Shown here in pieces: positions 6,294 to 14,782 of a stretch of 14,782 nucleotides of DNA (position 1 is its first letter; every line of letters starts with the position of its first letter). A model generated the notes under the pieces. It ran no database searches. It saw nothing but the letters and a program-made list of their open reading frames with translations, and had not been told where the DNA came from. The position numbers and the translations under genes were made by a program. The stretch comes from Collinsella sp. (GTDB lineage Bacteria > Actinomycetota > Coriobacteriia > Coriobacteriales > Coriobacteriaceae), in NCBI GenBank assembly GCA_020025115.1, contig JAHHSP010000020.1:1-14782 (forward strand), written 5' to 3'.

Positions 6294-7381
6294 TGCAGGG
6301 GCAACTTGCCGCCACAAGACTCGAGGTCACGGGGTACCGCAGCTTCGACGAGCTCGCCGTCGACCTCGACCCGGGCATCACGGTGCTCGTGGGTCGAAAT
6401 GCCGTGGGCAAGACGAACATCGTCGAGGCGCTTCAGCTGCTGACGGCCGGGTCCTCGTTCAGAAAGCCCACGGCCTCTGAGTTGTTGCGCGAGGGCGCGT
6501 CTGTGGGTCGCGCCCGCCTCACGCTCGAGGGCGAGGGCCGATTGATCGAGATGGGGATGGAGCTGCGCGACGGTAAGCGGTCATTCACGCGAAACGGGAA
6601 AAAGACCCGCGCCGCGGGTGTTCGCGGAGTCCTGCCGAGCGTGCTGTTCTGCCCCGATCACCTCGACATGGTCAAGCGGTCCGCCTCGCGCCGGCGCGAG
6701 GCCCTCGATTCTTTTGGCGTTCAACTGAACGAGAACTACGCCAAATTGCTGTCGACGTACGAGCGCACGGTCGAGCAGCGCAACAACCTGCTGCGCGACG
6801 GCTACGCCCCCGAGTTGCTCGAGGTGTGGGATGAATCGCTCGCCATGACCGGCGCCCAGCTGTTGCTGCACCGCACGGCCCTGCTCGACCGCATCCGCGG
6901 GCACTTCATCGAGGTCTATCGCGCCATCGCGCCGCACGAGGAGCCCGACGTCCGGTATCTGCCGAGCTTCGGTGAACTTGCCGACGGTCGCGAGGCGATC
7001 GCAGCCCAGTTCCGGGACGCGCTTGCTCAGCGTCGCGAGGACGAGCTGCGCCGCGGTTGCACGCTCGTGGGTCCGCATCGCGATGAGGTGCTGTTCACCA
7101 TCGACGGGCGCTCTGCCCGCGACTTTGGCAGCCAGGGGCAGCAGCGCTCAATCGTGCTTGCGTGGAAGATCGCAGAGGTCCAGGTGACGCGCGACATCCT
7201 CGGCAGATACCCGCTGCTACTGCTCGACGATGTCATGAGCGAGCTCGACGCCACGCGACGCGATGCCATCGTGGGCTTCATCGCGGGTGAGATACAGACG
7301 GTGATCACCACCACGAACCTCGGCTATTTCGCCGACGACACGCTGCGCCGCGCTCGGGTGATTCGCATCGGGGCCGAGTAA
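6293..7381 (+). CDS. recF: DNA replication and repair protein RecF
   Basis: RecF is an SMC-like ATPase that, with RecO and RecR, loads RecA at gaps in single-stranded DNA. The 362-residue product has Walker A GRNAVGKT (residues 34-41), the FCPDHLDMVKRSASRRREALD segment typical of RecF (about 120-140), the ABC signature SQGQQRS (280-286) and Walker B LLLLDDVMSELD with the acidic pair at 312-313. The Walker A has Ala where many RecF proteins have Gly (GxNGxGKT) but still fits the general P-loop. The ATG shares its A with the dnaN stop. The next gene is separated by a 109-bp spacer carrying a long palindrome, unlike the tight spacing upstream. Confidence 0.97.
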   Translation: MQGQLAATRLEVTGYRSFDELAVDLDPGITVLVGRNAVGKTNIVEALQLLTAGSSFRKPTASELLREGASVGRARLTLEGEGRLIEMGMELRDGKRSFTRNGKKTRAAGVRGVLPSVLFCPDHLDMVKRSASRRREALDSFGVQLNENYAKLLSTYERTVEQRNNLLRDGYAPELLEVWDESLAMTGAQLLLHRTALLDRIRGHFIEVYRAIAPHEEPDVRYLPSFGELADGREAIAAQFRDALAQRREDELRRGCTLVGPHRDEVLFTIDGRSARDFGSQGQQRSIVLAWKIAEVQVTRDILGRYPLLLLDDVMSELDATRRDAIVGFIAGEIQTVITTTNLGYFADDTLRRARVIRIGAE

Positions 7382-7396
7382 TCCGGATGTGCGATC

Positions 7397-7460
7397 GTGC
7401 AATTGGGGACGGGTACGAATTGCACGTTGATGTGCAATTCGTACCCGTCCCCAATTGCAC
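7397..7460. repeat. REPIN-like perfect inverted repeat between recF and the DUF721 gene
   Basis: Two 29-bp arms (7397-7425 and 7432-7460) are perfect inverse complements around the 6-nt centre GTTGAT. Each arm is itself a small hairpin unit: GTGCAATT at one end and AATTGCAC at the other, around a GGGGACGGGTACG loop. The element therefore holds two short palindromic units in opposite orientation, the layout of REPINs mobilised by REP-associated tyrosine transposases (RAYTs). No T run follows the right arm (TTCCACGCC), so it is not a typical intrinsic terminator. As RNA it would form a very stable hairpin within the presumed recF-DUF721 transcript. Whether it is repeated genome-wide cannot be seen here. 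Confidence 0.9.
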
Positions 7461-7490
7461 TTCCACGCCTGAGGGAAGAGAGGAACCGAC

Positions 7491-7871
7491 ATGGGCAAAG
7501 TTACGGAGAAGGGACGCCTCAAGGCGACGGCCGGACTCGGGGAATTCATCAGTTCCGAGCGGATGCGCTTGTTCGACGGCGCCACCCCCGAACGCCAGGC
7601 TCAGTTTCGCAAAGCTGAGCGCCGCCATGTCATCTTTCAGGCGTGGAACAAGGTGTGCGGCGGCACGCGAGAGGGCAAGCACGTCACGGGTCTGCACTAC
7701 GTAGCCGAGCGAGACGAGCTCATCGTCTACACCGACGGCGCCTCCTGGACCCAGGAGCTCACCATGATGAGAGAGATCATCCGCGCCCGGATGGACGCCT
7801 GCGGTGGCGCCGTGGGCAACATCGTGGTCAAGACCACGCGCCCGGGCTTCGCCAAGGGGCCTCGGGGGTAG
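7491..7871 (+). CDS. DUF721 (DciA-type) family protein
   Basis: DUF721 proteins include DciA, the helicase operator that helps load DnaB at origins in bacteria lacking DnaC/DnaI. The 126-residue product has the family pattern: a conserved Trp in FQAWNKVCGG (about residues 48-57), a hydrophobic strand LIVYTDGASWTQEL (about 77-90) with the second conserved Trp, and a following helix MMREIIRARM. A short basic tail ends the protein. The ATG at 7491 has AGAGGA about 7 nt upstream. Its place between recF and gyrB matches actinobacterial origin regions, where a DUF721 gene lies in this slot. The link to helicase loading rests on the family; nothing here tests it. Confidence 0.88.
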   Translation: MGKVTEKGRLKATAGLGEFISSERMRLFDGATPERQAQFRKAERRHVIFQAWNKVCGGTREGKHVTGLHYVAERDELIVYTDGASWTQELTMMREIIRARMDACGGAVGNIVVKTTRPGFAKGPRG

Positions 7872-8014
7872 CGCCCGCCCCCAAATCCCCGTAAATAGCA
7901 TCTCAGGGGCTTGTAGAAGTATTCGGTACCTCGGTCCTCGCGCATTTTTTACCATGCTCCCATGCGATAGACTGTAAAGGTTAGCCATACTTCGCAATAA
8001 AAAGGGAGAACTAC

Positions 8015-10039
<2,025 letters not shown>

Positions 10040-10048
10040 GGAGAACAC

Positions 10049-12820
10049 GTGGCTGACGATATGAATAACGACGAGCTCGAGCAGGACGGCGCATCCGAGG
10101 GCATGCCCGAGGACCTCAAGCGCCTGCTCGCCCGCGCCAACGAGGACGATGCCTCCGGCTACGACCCGGACGCCGAGACCGACGATGATGAGGATGACGA
10201 CGAGGAGCTCGAGGAGAGCTTCGGCGCCAATGACCGCGGCGAGGATGCCGGCACGGATGTGAACGGCGGATCTTTGCAGATCAGCGAGTTCGGCAAGGAA
10301 ATGAAGCAGTCCTTCATCGAGTACTCGATGTCGGTCATCACCGCCCGCGCCCTGCCGGATGTCCGCGACGGTCTCAAGCCGGTCCATCGCCGTATCCTGT
10401 ACGCAATGAACGAGAGCGGCATCTTCCCCAACCGCCCGCACAAGAAGTCCGCTTGGACGGTCGGCGAAGTCATTGGCAAGTACCATCCCCACGGCGACTC
10501 CGCGGTCTACGACACCATGGTCCGCCTCGCCCAGTGGTTCTCCATGCGCACCCCGCTCATCGACGGTCACGGCAACTTCGGAAATATCGACGGCGACGGC
10601 GCCGCGGCCATGCGTTACACCGAGTCCCGTCTGGCCAAGCCCGCCATGGAGCTCCTGCGCGACCTGCAGAAGGACACCGTCGACTGGCAGCCCAACTACG
10701 ACGAGTCCCTCGCCGAGCCCACGGCCCTGCCTGCACGCTTCCCCAACCTGTTGGTGAACGGCTCCCAGGGTATCGCGGTCGGCATGGCCACCAACATCGC
10801 CCCGCATAACATGGGCGAGGCCGTCGAGGCCACCTGCTACCTCATCGATCGCCCCGATGCGACGGTCGATGAGCTCATGCAGATCATGCCCGGCCCCGAC
10901 TTCCCCACAGGCGCCCTCATCATGGGCACCGACGGCATCCGCCAGTCCTACGAGACCGGCCGCGGTTCCATCACCGTGCGCGCCAAGGCGCATGTCGAGT
11001 CCACCAAGACGGGTCGCAATCGCCTGGTGTTCACCGAGATCCCGTACATGGTGAACAAGGGCACCCTGCAGGAGAAGATTGCCGGCCTCGTGAACGATAA
11101 GCGCATCGAGGGCATTTCCGACATGCGCGATGAATCCACCCAGAAGGGCCTGCGCCTCGTCATCGAGCTCAAGAAGGGCGTCATCCCCCAGGTCGTCCTC
11201 AACAACCTGTATAAGTACACCTCCCTGCAGACCACCTTCGGCGCGAACAACCTCGCCCTGGTCAACGGCATCCCCAAGCGTTTGTCCCTGCGCGAGATGC
11301 TGCAGTATTACATCGACCACCAGGTCGATGTGGTGACCCGCCGCACCCGCTTCGACCTCAAGAAGGCCCAGGCCCGCGCGCACATCCTCGAGGGCTACCT
11401 CATCGCCCTCGACCACATCGACGAGGTCATTTCCATCATCCGCTCCTCGCAGACGGACGCCGAGGCCAGCGGACGCCTCATCGAGCGCTTCGGGTTCAGC
11501 CCCGAGCAGACCACGGCCATCCTCGAGATGAAGCTCCGCCGCCTCACCGGCTTGGAGCGGGACAAGATCGAGGAAGAGCTCGAGGGCCTGCGTCGCGCCA
11601 TCGCCTACTACGAGGACCTGCTCGCGCATGAGGACAAGATCCTCGGGGTGATCAAGGAAGAGATGCGCGAGATTGCCCGCAAGTTCGGCGACAAGCGCCG
11701 CACCGAGATCACCCACGCCGAGAAGGACCTCGACGTCGAGGACCTCATCGCAGACGAGGACATGGTCGTCACCATCACCCACACCGGTTACGTGAAACGC
11801 ATCCCGGTGGCCGCCTATCGCGCTCAGAAGCGCGGCGGCAAGGGCGTTTCCGGCGTGAACCTCAAGGAAGACGACGTCATCGACGAGATGTTCATCGCCA
11901 GTACCCATGAGTACGTGCTGTTCTTCTCCACCAAGGGCAAGGTGTACCGCCTCAAGGTGCACGAACTGCCCGTGGGCACGCGCCAGGCGCGCGGCACCGC
12001 GATCGTGAACCTGCTGCCGTTCGAGGACGGCGAGAAGATCGCGTCCGTGATTTCTTGCCGCGAGTTCCCCGAAGACGAGTACCTTATGTTCGCCACCGCC
12101 AGCGGCATGGTCAAGAAGACGGCCATGGCCGCCTACGATCGTTCCCGCCGCGACGGCATCATCGCCATCAACATCAAGAGCGGCGATCGCCTGCTCGACG
12201 TGCGCCGCGTGAAGCCGGGCGACAAGATCATCATGGCCACGACCGCCGGTAAGGCCATCATGTTCTCAGAGGACCAGGTCCGCGCCACCGGTCGCGATAC
12301 GAGCGGTGTTCGCGGCATCACCATGAAGGGCGATGCCGAGGTCCTGGGCATGGAGATCACCAATGGCCGGGGCGAGCTGTTCGTGGTGACCGAGCGCGGC
12401 TACGGCAAGCGCACCCCGGTCGCCGACTACCCGGAGCAGAACCGCGGCGGTCAGGGCGTGTACACGATCCAGATGACCGAGCGCAAGGGCGCCCTCGCCG
12501 CCATGAAGGTGGTGGGCCCGCAGCATGAGCTGTTCATCATCACCGAAGGGGCCACGGTCATCCGCGTGAAGACCACCGAGATCTCCCAGACCGGCCGCGC
12601 CACCCAGGGTGTGAAGATGATGAGCGTGGGCGACAACGATCGCGTCACCGCCGTGGCGCGCATGACGAGCGCCAAGAAGAAGGCCAAGGCCCCGGCCGTT
12701 GCCGAGGGTCAGGAGTCGCTCGATCTTCTGGCCGCGGGCGCCATGGAGGCCCCCGCCGACGAGGACCATGTGGACATCGGCTCCGGTGACGAGGCGCTGG
12801 AGGACCTGCTCGAAGAGTAA
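10049..12820 (+). CDS. gyrA: DNA gyrase subunit A
   Basis: GyrA cuts and rejoins DNA and wraps it for supercoiling. The GTG start has its Shine-Dalgarno (AAGGAG) overlapping the gyrB stop, so the two subunits are probably coupled. After a highly acidic extension (residues 1-76), the core begins at ISEFGKEMKQSFIEYSMSV. Key parts are GKYHPHGDSAVYDT, with Ser151 and Asp155 in the positions of E. coli Ser83 and Asp87, and the catalytic tyrosine Tyr190 in AAAMRYTESRLA. The C-terminal beta-pinwheel has a GyrA box QKRGGKG (593-599), which marks gyrase rather than topoisomerase IV. The protein ends in a basic then acidic tail (about 872-923). The quinolone-determining positions are of the wild type. 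A strong terminator lies 86 bp downstream. Confidence 0.97.
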   Translation: MADDMNNDELEQDGASEGMPEDLKRLLARANEDDASGYDPDAETDDDEDDDEELEESFGANDRGEDAGTDVNGGSLQISEFGKEMKQSFIEYSMSVITARALPDVRDGLKPVHRRILYAMNESGIFPNRPHKKSAWTVGEVIGKYHPHGDSAVYDTMVRLAQWFSMRTPLIDGHGNFGNIDGDGAAAMRYTESRLAKPAMELLRDLQKDTVDWQPNYDESLAEPTALPARFPNLLVNGSQGIAVGMATNIAPHNMGEAVEATCYLIDRPDATVDELMQIMPGPDFPTGALIMGTDGIRQSYETGRGSITVRAKAHVESTKTGRNRLVFTEIPYMVNKGTLQEKIAGLVNDKRIEGISDMRDESTQKGLRLVIELKKGVIPQVVLNNLYKYTSLQTTFGANNLALVNGIPKRLSLREMLQYYIDHQVDVVTRRTRFDLKKAQARAHILEGYLIALDHIDEVISIIRSSQTDAEASGRLIERFGFSPEQTTAILEMKLRRLTGLERDKIEEELEGLRRAIAYYEDLLAHEDKILGVIKEEMREIARKFGDKRRTEITHAEKDLDVEDLIADEDMVVTITHTGYVKRIPVAAYRAQKRGGKGVSGVNLKEDDVIDEMFIASTHEYVLFFSTKGKVYRLKVHELPVGTRQARGTAIVNLLPFEDGEKIASVISCREFPEDEYLMFATASGMVKKTAMAAYDRSRRDGIIAINIKSGDRLLDVRRVKPGDKIIMATTAGKAIMFSEDQVRATGRDTSGVRGITMKGDAEVLGMEITNGRGELFVVTERGYGKRTPVADYPEQNRGGQGVYTIQMTERKGALAAMKVVGPQHELFIITEGATVIRVKTTEISQTGRATQGVKMMSVGDNDRVTAVARMTSAKKKAKAPAVAEGQESLDLLAAGAMEAPADEDHVDIGSGDEALEDLLEE

Positions 12821-12906
12821 ACGGTTTTTGCGAGATGAAGTTCTCGCGCAGCGGGCCTCCTGTCCGTGCGTCGCGAGTTGAAACTCAAGGGCCATTTGCT
12901 GGCAAG

Positions 12907-12940
12907 GCGGCTTCGATCCAACGGTCGAAGCCGCTCTTTT
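12907..12940 (+). terminator. Intrinsic terminator after gyrA
   Basis: A perfect 10-bp GC-rich stem (GCGGCTTCGA, 12907-12916, pairing with TCGAAGCCGC, 12925-12934) with an 8-nt loop is followed by TCTTTT. It lies 86 bp after the gyrA stop and should end the gyrBA transcript. A weaker 6-bp hairpin (12830-12847) just after the stop has no T run. Confidence 0.9.
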
Positions 12941-12973
12941 GTATCGGGGTGCAGTGTCACCGTGCGGGTATAA

Positions 12974-12989
12974 GGGCGGGGACCCGCCC
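12974..12989. promoter_or_regulatory. GC-rich palindrome upstream of the GH3 gene
   Basis: GGGCGGGGACCCGCCC is a palindrome with 7-bp arms around GA, 36 bp before the GH3 start. A TATAAG (12969-12974) just upstream could be a -10 element, but no good -35 is seen 17 bp before it. If that promoter is real, the palindrome would sit near its start site, as a repressor operator might. In such GC-rich DNA chance is possible. Confidence 0.35.
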
Positions 12990-13025
12990 GCATAGCGCGG
13001 TTCGGTGTGTTTGTGAGAGGGTGCG

Positions 13026-14782
13026 ATGATGCGCGATGGGCAACGAGACAACTTGGCCGAGCGGTGCCCTGCGGGTGCCTTTCGCGTAGGCTCCCCCTCA
13101 CTTGAGGAGCGGATCCGCCTGCTTGCCGGTGCATCGCACTGGAAAACGCATGCCCTTCCAGATACGGGCATCCCCAGCCTGTTTCTCTCAGACGGTCCTC
13201 ATGGTCTGCGCAAGCAGGAGGGCATGGAAGATTGCATGGGCATCGCGGAAAGTCGACCGGCAACATGTTTTCCCACCGCCTCCGCGCTCGCGTGCTCTTT
13301 CGATCCAGGGCTGATCGAGCGGGTCGGCGCCGCGATCGGTGAGGAGGCCCGTCGGCAGGGCGTCGACGTGGTGCTGGGTCCGGGGGTGAACATCAAGCGC
13401 CATCCGTTGTGCGGTCGCAACTTCGAGTACTTCAGCGAGGACCCGGTTGTTTCGGGCGAACTCGGTGCCGCCATGGTGCGAGGCATCCAAAGCCGCGGTG
13501 TCGGCGCGTGTCTCAAACATTTTGCCGCCAACAGTCAAGAGCACGCGCGCATGGTGTCGGACTCCGTGGTCGACGAGCGCACGCTGCGTGAGCTGTACCT
13601 CGCGCCGTTCGAGCATGTGGTCCGGAACGCCCGCCCGTTGAGCGTGATGACGGCGTACAACAAGTTGAATGGCGTTTACTGCTCTGAACATGAATGGTTG
13701 TTGCGCGAGGTGCTCCGTGGCGAGTGGGGCTTCGATGGCGCGGTCGTCAGTGACTGGGGTGCCATGAGCTCAAGCGTGGCGTCGGTTCGCGCCGGTCTCG
13801 ATCTGTGCATGCCCGGTCCGCGCCCAGATCACGCCCGAGCGCTCCTTGCGGCGGTTCGGTCGGGAGATTTGGGAGAAGATCGCGTAATGGAGGTGGTTTC
13901 TCGTATTGAACGCCTCGCGGGCCGAGTAAGGATGGGTCGCCCACCGACGGCCGCCCCGTCCGCGCCCGGGGACTCCGCACCCGTCTCTCCCGCGGATAGT
14001 TGCAGGCCGCCTGTTTCGGACGAGGAGTTTTACCGCTCGCATGCGGACTTGGCTCGTGAGGCGGCGGCGCAAAGCGCCGTCCTCCTCAAAAACGACGGTG
14101 TGCTCCCCCTGAATCCGGATGCTAAGGTGGCGGTAATCGGTGCGTTCGCCCGGATACCGAGGTATCAGGGTTCCGGTTCGTCGCGCATCAACCCGAAGAT
14201 CATCGACAACATCTGGTATCGCCTCGAGCAGCGTGGTGTGGCCGCTGCGTATGCGGACGGCTACGACCCCATGACGGGTGATGCCGATGAGAGCCAGCTG
14301 CTCGAAGCCGAGACGCTCGCTGCACAATCGGATGTTGCGGTGGTGGTCGCGGGGCTTCCGGCTCGATACGAGTCCGAGGGGTTCGATCGCAAGCTCATGG
14401 TCATGCCCCGCGGCATGCGCGAGCTCATCGATCGCGTGTGCGCCGCCAACATGCGTACAGTGGTGGTCTTGCAAGGTGGTTCGCCCATGGAGATGCCTTG
14501 GCGCGATAAGCCCGCCGCGATCTTGCTCATGTATCTTGCGGGGTGTCAGGGCGGTGGCGCTGCCGTCGACGTGCTGGTGGGAGACGTGGTCCCCAGTGGC
14601 AAGCTCGCGGAAACCTGGCCCGTTGAGTTGAGTCAGACCGCCCTCGGCGCGACGTATCCCGACATGGACAACGAGGTGCTCTATCGCGAAGGGCCGTTCG
14701 TGGGGTATCGCTATTACGATGCGGTGGGCGCCGAGCCAGCGTTTCCGTTCGGTCACGGTGAGTCATACACCGAGTTCACGTA
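13026..14782 (+). CDS. Glycoside hydrolase family 3 protein, beta-glucosidase-like (3' end outside window)
   Basis: GH3 enzymes release sugars from the non-reducing ends of beta-glycosides by a retaining mechanism. 585 codons are open to the window end. Visible family parts are LFLSDGPHGLR near the N terminus, NIKRHPLCGRNFEYFSEDP, KHFAANSQEHARM (Lys164-His165, substrate contacts), and GAVVSDWGA with the predicted nucleophile Asp243. The second alpha/beta domain begins around AAQSAVLLKNDGVLPL, with FPFGHGESYTEF just before the cut. The missing part should be mostly the C-terminal fibronectin III-like domain. There is no signal peptide, so the enzyme is probably cytoplasmic and acts on imported oligosaccharides or glycosides. 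Start: ATG at 13026 with GAGAGG about 5 nt upstream; a second in-frame ATG at 13029 is possible. Substrate cannot be told from sequence. It follows the gyrA terminator and is a separate transcription unit. Confidence 0.93.
   Translation, partial: MMRDGQRDNLAERCPAGAFRVGSPSLEERIRLLAGASHWKTHALPDTGIPSLFLSDGPHGLRKQEGMEDCMGIAESRPATCFPTASALACSFDPGLIERVGAAIGEEARRQGVDVVLGPGVNIKRHPLCGRNFEYFSEDPVVSGELGAAMVRGIQSRGVGACLKHFAANSQEHARMVSDSVVDERTLRELYLAPFEHVVRNARPLSVMTAYNKLNGVYCSEHEWLLREVLRGEWGFDGAVVSDWGAMSSSVASVRAGLDLCMPGPRPDHARALLAAVRSGDLGEDRVMEVVSRIERLAGRVRMGRPPTAAPSAPGDSAPVSPADSCRPPVSDEEFYRSHADLAREAAAQSAVLLKNDGVLPLNPDAKVAVIGAFARIPRYQGSGSSRINPKIIDNIWYRLEQRGVAAAYADGYDPMTGDADESQLLEAETLAAQSDVAVVVAGLPARYESEGFDRKLMVMPRGMRELIDRVCAANMRTVVVLQGGSPMEMPWRDKPAAILLMYLAGCQGGGAAVDVLVGDVVPSGKLAETWPVELSQTALGATYPDMDNEVLYREGPFVGYRYYDAVGAEPAFPFGHGESYTEFT

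Noticed and set aside
5448..6317. A 289-codon minus-strand frame opposite dnaN
   Set aside because: It is a compositional shadow of dnaN with no domain signature.
7397..7460. The long palindrome as a Rho-independent terminator after recF
   Set aside because: The stem would qualify, but no T run follows it and the next gene is close on the same strand.
7864..7882. GGGGG/CCCCC hairpin at the end of the DUF721 gene as a terminator
   Set aside because: The stem is only 5 bp and is followed by AAATCCCC, not a T run.
7305..7997. A 230-codon minus-strand frame across the recF-DUF721-gyrB spacers
   Set aside because: It runs through the perfect palindrome and is antisense to DUF721; the palindrome makes both strands look coding.

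Overview
This window is a chromosomal replication-origin region from a GC-rich bacterium, most likely an actinobacterium. The evidence is the gene order rpmH / dnaA-dnaN-recF-(DUF721)-gyrB-gyrA, the strong GC bias at third codon positions, and a DciA-type DUF721 gene between recF and gyrB. The overall character (a 606-residue DnaA, an ATPase gene inserted before dnaA, a glycoside hydrolase just past gyrA) suggests the class Coriobacteriia (Collinsella/Olsenella-like gut bacteria). That placement is inference from gene content, not from a database match.

Left arm (1-1456, minus strand): rpmH, rnpA, yidD and the start of yidC form a compact operon for translation, tRNA processing and membrane protein insertion. 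It reads away from the origin from a near-consensus promoter (TTGACA, 18 bp, TACAAT). yidC runs off the left edge.

Origin and initiator block (about 1500-5189, plus strand): DnaA-box-like sequences lie in an AT-richer patch upstream of an unusual gene at 1703-3088. That gene encodes a soluble GHKL ATPase joined by a long P/Q/Y/G-rich linker to a winged-helix domain. dnaA follows, then a 217-bp dnaA-dnaN spacer. The spacer holds tandem DnaA boxes and an AT-rich stretch with a DnaA-trio-like array, the best candidate unwinding site. Together this looks like a bipartite oriC flanking dnaA.

Replication and gyrase block (5190-12940, plus strand): dnaN and recF overlap by one base (TAATG). The recF-DUF721 spacer contains a perfect 29-bp inverted repeat built like a REPIN. 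The DUF721/DciA gene (probable helicase-loading factor), gyrB and gyrA follow, and a strong intrinsic terminator closes the block.

Right edge (13026-14782, plus strand): a glycoside hydrolase family 3 beta-glucosidase-like gene, cut by the window end, marks the change from replication genes to carbohydrate metabolism.

The items most worth following up are the GHKL/winged-helix protein beside dnaA, the similar palindromes in front of it and dnaA, the DnaA-trio-like array, and the REPIN-like palindrome.
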